Below the pieces are notes generated by a model. It ran no database searches. It was not told the origin of the DNA and was given only the letters and a program-made list of their open reading frames with translations. A DNA stretch of 64,000 nucleotides from Anisakis pegreffii. Lineage: Eukaryota; Nematoda; Chromadorea; Rhabditida; Anisakidae. Below are positions 11,641-24,600 of this stretch, piece by piece (within the stretch, counting starts at the first letter, position 1; each line of letters starts with the position of its first letter). Made by a program: the position numbers and the translations under genes. The stretch covers positions 1 to 64,000 of the forward strand of contig JAPYMA010003017.1 in assembly GCA_035041965.1 (NCBI GenBank). Direction: 5' to 3'.

Positions 11641-12852
11641 TTCCGAACGCACGAAGTTCAAATACACTTGCATGTATTACTACTACGATTATAGAGCCTT
11701 ACCGATTGCCAGCATGAATTCATAGTTGTTGTTTATATTATATTCGGCATGCATGATAAGGTCGATAATTGGAACGCACAAATTTGAATGGATGAATGAA
11801 TTGCTTATAAAGTGAATGAAGCAAATGCCCACTCACCGTTGGATATGCTGATGAAAAGCTGCATTCGTGTGAGATGATTATCGATAATGTCATCAGTATC
11901 ATGAAGAAAGTCGTCAATGAACTACATAAGGACACCTTATTATCCATTCGTATGCAGATCTGCATAAATGTTTAAAATATATTTTAAATGAGAAGTTTTT
12001 GAATCATCATAAACATTCAGTATTTCATCGTTTATTCGTTGGTGGCAAGCGCTCATAATAAAACATAGTCTTTAAAATGCAGTTCAAATTAATACAGATT
12101 ATGCAAACTGTACGTGATCTTTTCATGAGGGCATCGCAATCAGTTGATTAAAATCAAAACGACTATAACAGTTGGTTCTATTGCACAAAGACACCGCTGG
12201 ATGCGTGAGGAACTACGAGATGGTCAAAAATGAAAACATAGTAATCATATAGAGGATAATCATGCAATACATTCAATAAAAATGGTATCACATTCAAAAT
12301 AAACGTAATGATGTCCGAAAATTGGCACGACACATATGCAAAGACACGCTTCAAAAGATGAACCACTTTCAGCGGTATAATACACAGGAAATGCGCTGAG
12401 GGCATGAGATAATGACGCTTAATCTCCACATTTCATCTACCTATTAGTTAATAACATGCCGCTTGCATAAAACAACGGTTAACGTTCTCGTAACTTTACA
12501 TAATTCGTAATTAATATGTACATAACTGTTTTACTGTTCGAATGGAGTGGGCTCTCTGCTACTTTCGATAAAAAGGCTCATAAGAGATAAGGCTGATTTG
12601 TTGGGATGTCTCGTCGCGATATATCTAGATAACACTATTTATTTTCAAGCCATCTGTAAACTGACAAGGTTACAACCCCTACTTCATACATTTGATCTCT
12701 CCGCTGATCAATAAAGATTTTTTTCTTCTCCTTCAACGACACAATTCTAAGGGAATATCAGAATTATCACTGTAGGTGCTACTTTTACTTTCAAATCTTC
12801 TCGGTAACCATGCGATTTTCAGTGCTGTCCGAAAAGTCTAGATCTTAAGCTA

Positions 12853-12895
12853 TACCTAAGTTTGAGGTGGTTTGGTTCAATTACCTAAGTTTGAT
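12853..12895 (+). repeat. Tandem spliced-leader-like motif
   Basis: ACCTAAGTTTGAGGT at 12854-12868 is followed at 12874-12895 by a sequence matching the nematode SL1 leader at 19 of 22 positions. The two share ACCTAAGTTTGA. Nothing like the rest of an SL RNA (donor GTAAAC, Sm site) follows the better match. It could be a relic of an SL RNA gene or a chance product of CTAAG-rich repeats. Confidence 0.35.
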
Positions 12896-15220
12896 CTTAA
12901 ACTCTTAATCGCATCAAAGAGATTCACTATTTTCGAGGATGAAGGTTGCCAGCAAAGTTGTCAGGAAATCGTGTTATTCAGAATAAAGAATATTTATGAG
13001 ATCATTTGAAACAAGACTGCTTTTTGAGGCACAATGTCGGTTGATAGGGTTCGTTAGATATTCTACACTGATGGAACGCCAGATATGAAATTAATGATGG
13101 AACAGAAGAGGCATGTGAATTGGTAAATCTGAGAAGCAGCATCCCTCGAATATGCAAAGCGAATTTGATTTACCAATATTTTATGTTATAGTGGTACTCA
13201 ATACCTTTGAAGTTATTCGATGAATGAATTTTAAAATTTGCCGATTGAACGTTTGAACGGTATCGAGAGTGGACATTTCTTTTAACTGATTGAGTCAATC
13301 AAAAACGACGTACGGCTAAAACTAAGACTGATTGAACAAATCGAGATTAATGAATACAAATGACGACTCTCATTTGATCCATTACGAAAAACATTTCTTT
13401 CGATAGCAATTACTTTCATGTTGATGCACTATGAAGTTATGCGCCATCACGAACTCAATCACTGTTAATACCAATTAGTGACATTTGCAATGGTTTTTTG
13501 TTGGTGCAGACGTTTGTTATTCCAACGAATGATTCGTAATGGAATGAGACATTTCTGTTTTTCATAAGTCAAATACCATGAGGCTTGTTGAAAAGTTGCG
13601 TCAAATGAGAAGGCATTGTGAAAGGTGGTTGATTCTATGGAACCTACTTTCATATTGATATGGGCGATAGATCATTTTGCTCACATAAACTATTATTCAC
13701 TCCATGGTTTTCTCATCAAAAATTGTCATTCATTTTCTGCCTGTTCAAAAAATATCCCAGTGTTGTTTTCGCTTATCCGTACTACTGCTTGACAGTTGAG
13801 TTCTTTCCTAGTTTCATTCCTCGCGAATTATTGTCACAGGTATTCATGGAAAGTTGAGGCTGTAAGAGGGAGGAGATCACCGAGAAATAACGATACAAAT
13901 CGCAATATTCGTTTGCAGTCCGAACATTCCTAAGCAAGAGCTCTGATTCACACAGTCATGTTTCCATTCAAGATAATTCAACGAAGTTCCCAACTGAAGC
14001 GATGACAACATAGACGAGTTTTAAAATTTTTGCGAGGGAATTTATAATGAAAGAAAGACGACGAATTTTGGTTACTGAACATAAATGAGTGATTATGGTG
14101 AGCGGATAAATGAGATATAGGAATGACTAAAGAATAAAGTCTCAAGAATCAACCTATCCGTCAAACACAATTGATTATGAATAGAGCGATGATCGACAAA
14201 ATGAAGAACGGCGTCTTATCTTTGCTGGATTAACGATAATAAGTTCAATGAGTTGCACAACATCCTCCGTCGATCCTCCTTTGGTGGTTCGCTGTAGTAA
14301 ATGCTTGCTGTATTTACACAGTGATGTATAATACAAAACCTACAACACAATGCATACAATTAGGTTCAGTCCCCTTGAACTACTTTCCCCTTGCTCCTAT
14401 TCCGTTACGATTTGCTCCTATGGTTAGGCAACATGCATGATCGTTTCTTTCATGATCATTTCTCTCATTTTATCTTGATCATTTCAGCAAACTATAATGC
14501 TACCGCATAGAGTAACTCAATTTTGAAGTAGTAGTGGTTCGTCGTTATGAGGTTAGGCGGAGTTCCACTCCCTTTCTATTTCTCCAATTCTCCTTGTCCT
14601 TCATCGTCGCTCAACTTTCGTTTGATTCTTTCCCTCTCCCTGTCAGGTTGTTCGTTTAATATACTCCCAAAAATTTAGCATGATGCGTGTGAGTGAGTGC
14701 TTTAACCAGCGAAGTCGAGTTATTTATCATAATTGAGCACTTCTTATTCGTGTTCACATGTCTCCGAATGAGTTTGACGTATTTTGATGATGATTATCTT
14801 GTCGTTCAAACTGTTGGTTCATTCATCATTTTCGTGCTTTAATATTGCCTTGATTTGTCATCAATGATTCCTTGCAAATCTGTAATATTGACTGTCTCAT
14901 TTTCGGCATCATCACACGTTTCTCTTTATTTGGGTGTATCTTACACATTCAAGAAATCTTTATTTATCACTTTTACATTCATTTCTTTCAAATTTTGATG
15001 CTTGAATAGCAACTCAACTACTTCTTTCTTATTAAATCACCACACGTATAATTCATATAGCACTGCGCATGTGTGATACGCTCTCATTTGTTGCATTGAA
15101 TGATTTTATGTTAATTTATGCATAAACATTCAATTATGCTAATTCATCGCTGAAGCATTGCACTGTATGGAATTCACTCAGACGTTCCGATATACAATTA
15201 CAGCCAGTCACGACTCCATA
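12896..15220. other. Intergenic, nothing firm
   Basis: AT-rich DNA without recognisable protein, RNA gene or transposon terminus. A pyrimidine-rich run lies near 14560-14650. Short frames such as one starting MRLVEKLRQMRR at 13578 are too short to support. Confidence 0.45.
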
Positions 15221-15224
15221 TTAT

Positions 15225-15252
15225 ATATATTTACATATGTATGTAAATATAT
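15225..15252. repeat. AT-rich perfect palindrome
   Basis: ATATATTTACATA at 15225-15237 pairs exactly with 15240-15252 around a 2-base centre. It may be simple AT-rich DNA prone to cruciforms; no function can be assigned. Confidence 0.6.
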
Positions 15253-16244
15253 TCATATACCTTGTCAGATCTCTCAGTTCAGCATTCTGTAAAGCATTTT
15301 GATTATCTGTAAATATGGTATCGTTGACTGCGTCGTGTCCTTTAAGGGGCATGCGTCTTCATTCAAATCATCCTTGAATTTCACCAGCGAATTCTGATTG
15401 ATTACTGCTGTTTATAGTGCTTTGGATGATTCGCATTGTAAATTGATAATGAATGGGATTCAATTTCCTAGTTGATCGGGAATTGTGAAGAACTTTTCGT
15501 AGAAAGATACCCTTGTAGCTAGATTAAGCCAAAATCGTCAGATATTTGACACGAGCGAAGGAAGGAATGACGTTACTATTCAGCAAGATGAAGCCTATAT
15601 GAGGTCAATTAATCATCACTGTCAGTGTATTTTTGTCCTGGTATTGCATGACCATTTTGAGATGATTGATGAGTGAACTTTTAATTTATTAAAATGAATG
15701 GAAGAAAGTAATCGCTTTGCTTAATAAGTTATGACTTTCAAGTGAAAAGGAATCGTTTGGAAAAACTCTTATTGATAGGTTCGACTCTTCTTTAGCAAAA
15801 CTTAATGTAGTATTCTTGAACGATTTCAAATTTGTCACATTCCATTCAGCTATTTCCATATATTAGAAACTTTTAGTTTCATTCGAATTCGCGAAAGAGC
15901 AACAAAAAAATTTCAAAAATTCTGCTCTTTCACTGTTTTTTGCGTTGAATAGATTGATTCGCTTGAGATGAACTCACTGTTTTGTGTATGAGCTATCGAC
16001 TGAAGTACAAAACAACCTTGTGCACGCAAACGGATAATCCTCAACTGAACTGCACATCTGTCGACGTTTAAATCGTCATTTTGTAACGGTAAAAACCGAA
16101 GCAATTTGTGATCGTTTCTTTGTGATCACTCGTCGCTTATGTAATCAAAAATGTGAACGCACACGCTCACAACTCTTTCACTCGCTCACATTTCCAGTTC
16201 TTTCGCCGAAAAAAACAAACAAACAACAAAACGAAATCGCTTAG

Positions 16245-17435
16245 CCGTGTTTGTAAAGCAGATAAAAAGCGATAATTTATCGCTAGAATATGACCGAAGA
16301 AATGATGCAGAAAGAACTTCCTCTGTTTATTCAGTCGTTTTGCGTTCGGCAGAAATTATCTTCAAAACTACCTTTTTTCAAGAAAAACCGTTCGCTTCTT
16401 TGTTCAACAATTCATTTTGTTCGAAAATCTTAAAGTAATTAGTTTGAGTTATTTATTTCGATTGTTTTCAAGTGAATTTTGTGCTAAAAAGGTTGCCGGT
16501 TGGATGCATTCAATAAATTTGAGCGAAAAACTCGCTATCAGTGAGTTAGTATTTTTATCATATTATCATTATCATGCAATCAGTTGTCTTTCATATGTTG
16601 AATCAGTTTTGCGGTGAGTTTTTTTTGTTGCACCGTTGATTGTCATCAATTATAGTCTTTTTTGAAGATCTGTTTAATTTCTTATCAGTCGATTCCTTAT
16701 TACAAAATGCTGATCAATGCTGATGAAAATAATTTCTTGACGAGTTGGTAGGGCCCGTTATTTGTGGTTATAATATGAACATGACTTTTATTGTTAGATG
16801 GTCTTAACGATTGGTAGTCTTAACATTATGGTCAATTCTTGATTAAAATTTCTATCATTATTAACGATATTATCGCTGATGGTAGTACAACATCTGTTGG
16901 TATTAATGTTGTGTAAAATTGACTAGCGTTTTTTTTTGGCGAATATTGGTTTTTAGAGGATTCATAAGAGACATGAAAATGTTTTCGCATGCATGACTTT
17001 TCATTGAAGTGTACCGCATAATAGAAACGTCGATAGTTTTGTGCATTCAACATGAAGATATTTATGTGAATCTTCATTGCTCATTCACATCACCTCACTC
17101 CAAAATTAATACGCATTTTATTAGACAGACGGCTTAATACCCTTTCAATCTCTTCGAATATTATTGCCTTTCTTCTTCTTTCATACCTTTCCTCAACTAA
17201 TATGTCCTTTGCCCTATTTATTTATTTATTTATTTATTCTAGATTATTCACATCAAATTATTTGGTGTTCAATATGGGAAACATATTGATCATTTTGTGA
17301 ATAATGTTCAACGCGACCCAATGACATCAGTTGACATTGAGATGACGCGTCTCTTTGCCACTTTGACAAGAAATAAGTATTTGATATCGATTTACTTGAA
17401 AATCACTACTCATCATATCAACTGTGTTGTTATTG
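16245..17435 (+). CDS. Possible unrecognised multi-exon gene
   Basis: Three splice-bounded frames lie in series: 16245-16434 (acceptor CGCTTAG, donor AA|GTAATT), 16473-16613 (acceptor TTTTCAAG, donor GCG|GTGAGT) and 17243-17435 (acceptor TTATTCTAG, donor TTG|GTCAGT). The first two join in phase. The third opens in phase 0 while the second ends in phase 2, so an exon is missing or the model is wrong. Segments include LSLEYDRRNDAERTSS, KKVAGWMHSINLSEKLAIS and DPMTSVDIEMTRLFATL. The last two faintly recall the ligand-binding domain of nuclear receptors, but no zinc-finger exon was found. Treat as a hypothesis. Confidence 0.25.
17215..17239. repeat. (TTTA)n microsatellite
   Basis: About six TTTA units ending in TTCTAG, where they double as the pyrimidine tract before the candidate exon at 17243. 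Confidence 0.85.
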
Positions 17436-18647
17436 GTCAGTTTACGCTAAAGAATCTTTAATTTAATATGAATAACGTAACGATTCCATTCCACATTAGT
17501 TATGCCAAGCATCTTTACCATTCGTACAATTGTGTTAGACACTGTAAGGAAACGTTTTATCATTTCATCAAAATGATCTATCATATTGAAATGACGTTTA
17601 GATTTTAATTTCCAATTCAACTGATGCAATTGACGAAGATTCTGTTATCTCTTTTATTTGATTATCGTTAATCTCGTATTGGTTATTTTTCATTTTTGCT
17701 ATATTTTTATCGATAGTGTTTTTAGTCCGTTATTACAGATATGGACATCCTTATTCTACTTTTGCACAAACAGCTTCTAGAAATTGTCGTCATTTCAGTG
17801 CGTAACTATGTTATCTTTGGAAATAAATTGTGTGGAAATTGTTAAAAAGGATAAATGAAACCACCTCCAAAATTCTGCGATTGTCATTACAATGCGATAT
17901 GCTGATACACAAAAAATTGATGACCCAGTCAGTTGTGGCCTGCTTACACCACCCACAACAGTCATACGAATCGTGTTCATTAATCAGTGCCATTATTTCT
18001 ATCATATTTATGGTTTGGTTATTGTTTTAAGCAAGTTGAATGAAGCCAACGATAAATCAATGTGTCACATTCTTTACTATTCCAAATCGCACTTTTTGCT
18101 CATTTTCCTCTTTTGTTTTTGTTCATTTCGAAAGCACTCCATTCGCTGTTCTCATCGTCATTTTATTTTATAGAGTTCCATTATTCCATCATCCAGAATC
18201 TTCTGCTTCATTTGAGAGCTTTTGCTTTCTAAGATTTTGTTGCTGCTGCTGCTGCGCCTACTTAAGTCAAGCTCTTATCAATCAGCCAGTTTGTTTTTTG
18301 TTCTCTTATCGCCGCAGTCTAATCTCTAGGTAAATGAGCAATTTTTTCTTCGCTTTCAAAATGTAAAACAAAAGCGACTGAATGTTGTATTGTTCTGTCA
18401 TGGTTTTTTTCTTTCGAAACGTTTGTTCCAGTTGAAAGCTCACATTGACTGCCATTCTTAAAACTGACAGATTATTGTGATGTTCTAGGCTTGTATTAAA
18501 AAATCACCAAGTGTTTTGCTGATATGGCAGTGGTTCGTTCGTAATCGTCGTGAATCTTATGCTATATAAATATTACGTGAGCATTTCAAATTTCAGAGGT
18601 TTTTGTTAGTGTTGTTATGAGGTGAATGATCTGCAGTTGGCGAGGTG

Positions 18648-21600
18648 ATGGTGTACATTAGTTCTTTATGGCATCTACTGTTGGTGCATTGTATTTACGA
18701 GTTGTGCGCATATGCAGCAGTAACGATTACGAAACCACCGATTCTAACGCAATGGGACAGTAGCGATGAGTTGCATCTAGCTGAAGGTGATCCGCTCACG
18801 TTGCGATGTCCGATTAAGTCGAGTGGAGCCGACAGTTTTCGGTGGTTTAAGGATGGTAAACCATTGAAAGAAGCATCAAATAATTCACAACTTCATATTC
18901 CTTTCTTAACCGCAAACCATACCGCTGCGTATCGATGCTTTACACAAAACCAATACGGCGCTGTTATTTCATCACCGGTCTTAGTTTATGTTTTGTGTGA
19001 GTTTTGAACTTATAATTTTACTTGTATATTGAAATTGTACTCCTCATTTCCTTTCAGTTCATTTTTTTTGCCATTTCATAAATGAAGTTATCGCTCAGCC
19101 AGTAATAATGGAATTTGATAAACCAAATGATTATATGCGGAAGATTTATCCTTTTTTTGCAGAAATATTCATTATTCATTTCTTCATCGCTGACACTGAT
19201 TCATTTGAATAAATTCGCTATTTGTACATTGAAATTTATTATATCAGAAAATAGACAAACAGTTGTCAAAACAAGCGGTTGTCAAATGATTGAAACATAC
19301 TTTAAACTGATTTATGATCCAGTCCAGTGATTGTGTCCGAACATGCAATAGTCTATATTGCTTTCTTGATGACATTATTAAAATTTTTGCTACCATTTTC
19401 GATTGAATTCGTTTCAGATATCAATGGATTCTTACTGGATGAAGATGATGAGGTTAGAGTGGGCTCAGGTAATGCCTTTATTTTACGAGCGCCGCCTCTG
19501 AACGCAAGCTCTCACCTGAACCTCTCGTGGAAATGGTTTTTTGAAGATGCTGAGGTCAGCTTTTGGAGTGCATTTGATCCATCGTCTTTTGATGTTGATC
19601 TGTATTTTTTCCAACTATTTTCCAACTAAATTGTTTGTGGTTGATTAAATCATCTCCCCAGTGTACTATTGATATGTATTCTGGAATTCTTAACAAAAAA
19701 TGGAGGACATGCCTAATTGAATTTATGCATTATTCCGAAACTTCTTTAAATTCATGCATTCCGAGAGCACTTTCTAGCCAGTAGAGTCCTCAGAAAGAAA
19801 GTGAACTTCTCATGCAACCAGCACATAGTATTGCAGTTGTGATCAATGTCTTAAAAGTTATGATTCTGAATGATATAGTGAGTGAATTAGTTTTTGTGCA
19901 CTTTTAGATAGTCATCAACGATACGCACTATATCACTTCACAAGGAGATTTATTGGTCACAGATTCCACATCTCGATTTGGCGCTTATAGATGTCTTGTA
20001 TCAGCCAATGGTCACACATTTAACTCACCAGTACAATACGTCTTGCAGGGTGAACGATTCAGTTAAATTACACACTTTGGTGCAAAAGTACATCAAATCG
20101 CTTTGTGATGCCCTCAACTGTTACATCATATTCACTTCCACGTGAACTAGTAGTCTCAATTACAGCAAGAGTGGCAGAATGCTAAGAAGAAATTTGTCTT
20201 CTGGCTGCTCAAAATTTTTATCAGTTCATTTTTCAGACGAGCGATCTACTGCAGGGGAGTTTTCGACGAGTTTTGGTATAATATATTCTCCTTTGGATGC
20301 AACTTACCGGGTTGGAGACTCGAAAAGTGTTGATTTCGACTGTGTTCCAAGCCGATGGTGGGTTCAAACTCTAGGCATCAGCCAGCACATCTTTGCACAT
20401 CCGTATTAGACTGAAACTACGGACGAGTTTGCTTGCTTGTTCAACGAATCTCTCTCCATCTCATTCATTTGGTTGATGCGAATGCGATTAGAACACTAAA
20501 CACTTCAATTGCAGCGTTGCACTGTTAAGAGTGAACAGAGGATGGATAGTGTGATTTTAAATGAGATTGCAATGTGCATTTCTGACATGGAGATGGTTGT
20601 TGATTATGAAATTAATTGATAATAGTTTGATAGCAGTTGTGTTAATAACAATATAGAATAGTAATGTTCATCAGTCAACGAATACTTGATACTTGAGATG
20701 GTCGTCAATTATAGATTTAATTTGAAAAAGAACACTATCAAAACACCAATTTGAATATTCCAAATCATAATCCATTTTTTTCGCATTTGTCTGCATTATT
20801 CCATCTGTTCGATTTTGATAACTTCAATTATTTTGGATCTACTGATGAATGACTTGATCTAATCACGAAATATCCATATCTTATTCATTCAATTGATCTC
20901 ATCACCAAATGATTGCGCAACGAATGAGGAATCGAAATCTTAAACGAATGATTTTATACGATCTGATGCAAGTGCTCATTAATGAGGCAAATGAATCGGT
21001 TCACCGCAAATAATGATAGCGGAAATTATTTTCGGTACACATAACCAATAATCACTTGAAATGCTTAATTGCCGTTTTGTTATTGCTGCTGTGATTACAA
21101 CCCATAATGTAATGTTTTTATGTACAACAACAATAATTAAGGCTTTAAGAGTAGTTGTGTATCTTCAGAGGATAGCGTCAATTAATTGAAACGTTTAATG
21201 CTCTTCTATAGAAAATCAGTCCCAATTACTGCTATTAACCACCTCAATACCACTAAATGTAATTATTGTAAGCATAACCACACAACTAGCGCTCTATCAT
21301 CCACTTCACTGATCCATGTGTTCATGTTTATGATCGTATCGTACGTAATTGATACACAAACCGTTTTGTGGTTATTTATCATCATCGTGCTAATTGCAAA
21401 TTAATTAGAGTAAAGAAGTCATGTCCAGTTTCCGCATGGTTAGATGGACAAATGCCTGGCAGAACAAGCTGAATATGAGTGCGCAAGCAATCAAAAGGCA
21501 TCTTCATATCTATCTATGAGTTAACTCAATAGAGCCCTAATTAGTTTGCTGCTTATGACTAGATCATACTCATTGATGCATCATACTCTTTCTATGTAAA

Positions 21601-24600
21601 TAGCATCATCAGAGTCAACATCATGAATCTGTTCTTGAAATTATTTTCGATGTCAAATGAGTTTGAGATTAATTTGATAAAGACAATCATAGAAGATGAA
21701 ATCATAGAAGTTTCAAATCATGAAATCATAGTTTCAAATCATCAAAGAACTGATGAAATAAGTGCTAAAAAGATTTTCTAAAAGCAGAACGACTTGGAAT
21801 TATCCGTTAGTATTGTTATCTAGATCAGATAGACAAACATCGCACCACACAGTGTTCGCCCGATCAGAGACTCACTCATATGCTTAAATCTCTACGTTCA
21901 TTCTTACATTAAAAGTATGTTTAACGCATATGTAACACTATTCATCGAAAAAATCGGCTTATTCATAAGGAAGCAGAGTGGAAAAGAGTACATTCAAGAG
22001 CACTTTTGATAAAATTGTTTGAAGTTTTAACCACACAATACGTAATATTTAAGGGATAAAGATGTATCAGTAGAATGGCAGTTGAACGGTGTATCCCTGG
22101 AAGAAGATAACGATAATATCAAATTAAGCAACGGTCGACGAAAGCTTTCAATTGAATCACCTCATTTGATAGCACAAAATGATAACGCACTTATCACATG
22201 CACAGCAGTCGATCACCTATCACAACAGACTGATTCGGTTGATGCTCAATTACATATTATCAGTAAGTTTTATCTGAATTTTTTTTTTCAACCCTGAAGT
22301 TCGTTCATCCAATTTTTTGCATTCTGAATAGCAAGGCTTGAAATTGATCAGTTTTTTATGGCATCCATTCATTTCGAAATCTCTAAACCATAGATCATGC
22401 CTTTATACGAAGTGCAACATTGGAATAGCACTTCCACAATGTATAATAAGAGTATTATTGTTACTTCTATCGTATTTTTGAGTTCCTGCTATTATTATAA
22501 TTACCTACGATCACACATGCGTATGAAGTTGTAGGTTTGGTCATGAAATTAGTTGTTGAATCATTGAGGTGTATAAAATTCAAATTTCAGCACAAGTTTA
22601 AACATATAGACCAATTGAACTATGAACTGAAATAATTCCTCTAAATCATAATTTTTATTCATCAGATTTGAATGAGATAATAAATATGGAATGGCTAAGT
22701 TTAGTGTTGTGAGCGATAGAATCAATTTGTTAAAATATTTTATTGGTGGGATTTCATCTAACTCATTAAGGACGGCCGGTAATAGATCGAAGTGCATTCC
22801 GTCGAAAAGTATCGCAGTCAGAAGGGCATGCGATAAAGTTGCCGTGTTCGGTAGTTGGTGTACCTGAACCAACAGTTCACTGGTACCGTAACGGTGTATT
22901 ATTGAGTGATAACTCATCAACATTAGTGATTCCATCGTCAAACGATCAACTGTCGAGTGTTTATGAATGTGAAGCACAAAATGAAGCCGGTTTTGATATT
23001 GCATCGGTTTGGGTTACCAAAATTGGTTAGTGTAATAGCCCATGAACTGTTTCATTTATCTGCCACTGTTATAATTCAGTTCCATTAAGTCCTCGTACAT
23101 TTCTATGATTGAAAAAAATAATAAGTATTATCATATTCACATTATAATGAAGTTTTATCCGATTCAGTTGAGTGGGAAATTTCATGATTACCCAACAGAT
23201 AGGTTTTATGCGATGATTCAAGCCGATTTATTCATTCAGCAAACGATTTCATGGCCGATGATTCATCTGTAAGTTCACTGAGGACAGCATCATCGTTGGC
23301 GCCTCTTATTGTCAATGGGCCGTCAAACCAATCGGTGAATTCAGGTGATGAAGTGACGCTAGTGTGCAAGGCTTCCGGCCATCCTACACCATCTGTTGTA
23401 TGGAAGCATAACGGTAGTGTTCGTTGTTGAATTATGCCAAACAACAAATTTGACTAGACTTCGAATATGATTTAACAACTGTGTGCAGTTTGAGTATATA
23501 AAAATTTAAGCATTCATTACATTTGAACAAAAAACTTTGCTAGCTCATCACATTTTGCTTTTTTATTCACTTCCACTATCAGTGAAACATAAAAAACTGA
23601 TTGTAAAGTAGCTGACGGAGTAAGATGTTTTTTCAAAGCTCAAACGCTGGGTTCAAATCCATTTCACAAAACGATTTCGAACCAAGCAAGGCTTAATTCA
23701 GGCTCACAACTCTTGACGAATACGAAGTATACGATCGATGATCATTCGCTACGAATACTCTCGTTGACACCATCAGATTCTGGGGAGTATTCGTGCACTG
23801 CATCCAATGAAAATGGCAACGATCGCGCATCTGCATTCGTTTCTGTTATTGGTATTCACTATTATATCGTTGTTTCTATTGATGAAGTTCAAACAAAATA
23901 GTGAGAAAAAACATATTTTGCATTGATTGAATTGAACGTTTCTGCAATCGGAATTGAATAAAGTTTTATGCAGCACGAGTTTCAAACAAATGAGTGAGAA
24001 ATAAGAGGTATGTTGTTTGATTGGTTGATATTCGTGATTGAAGGATTGGATCTGATCGAATTTGGACCCACGAATCAAAGCATTCTTATTGGAAGTAATA
24101 TTATAATGCCATGTAGTATTAATCGGAAATATGGATCAAATGATGGATTGGTTGCATCCTGGAAATGGAATGTACGTTCATTTTTCATTTTATTCGTTAA
24201 CATTCGTTAACTCCTTCTTTTTTTATCACATGTATTCTAAACACTGCGAAACGATGATAAGTAGGCATACATTTAGCATCGTCTATTGTTCGTTTTGATA
24301 AGTTATGAAGTGTTTTCGTTTGTTTCGTATCCGAAAGCGTCAAGATTTAGTCTTCGCCTCAATCTGTTCACTTCTTTCATTTGCAGTTGCTAACAAGTGT
24401 GCGTTTCGAATCAATCAAAATAAAATAAATCTTTTTGACAAGAAATTTTGACTATCTTAAAATAGATCTCTTTATTCGTTGAATGTTAGTCAAATAAAAT
24501 GACATTTAGTAGTTTTATTTGGTTATGGAAAACGAAGAGTGAACGGAGAGAAATAAGTTCTGAGAAACTAGGAAGAGGTATAGAAATCGAGAGTTAATGA

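Noticed and set aside
22561..23004. 147-codon minus-strand open frame
   Set aside because: Overlaps sidekick exon 6 (22786-23025), whose Ig domain and splice sites are clear. The antisense frame shows no recognisable domain and is most likely a shadow.
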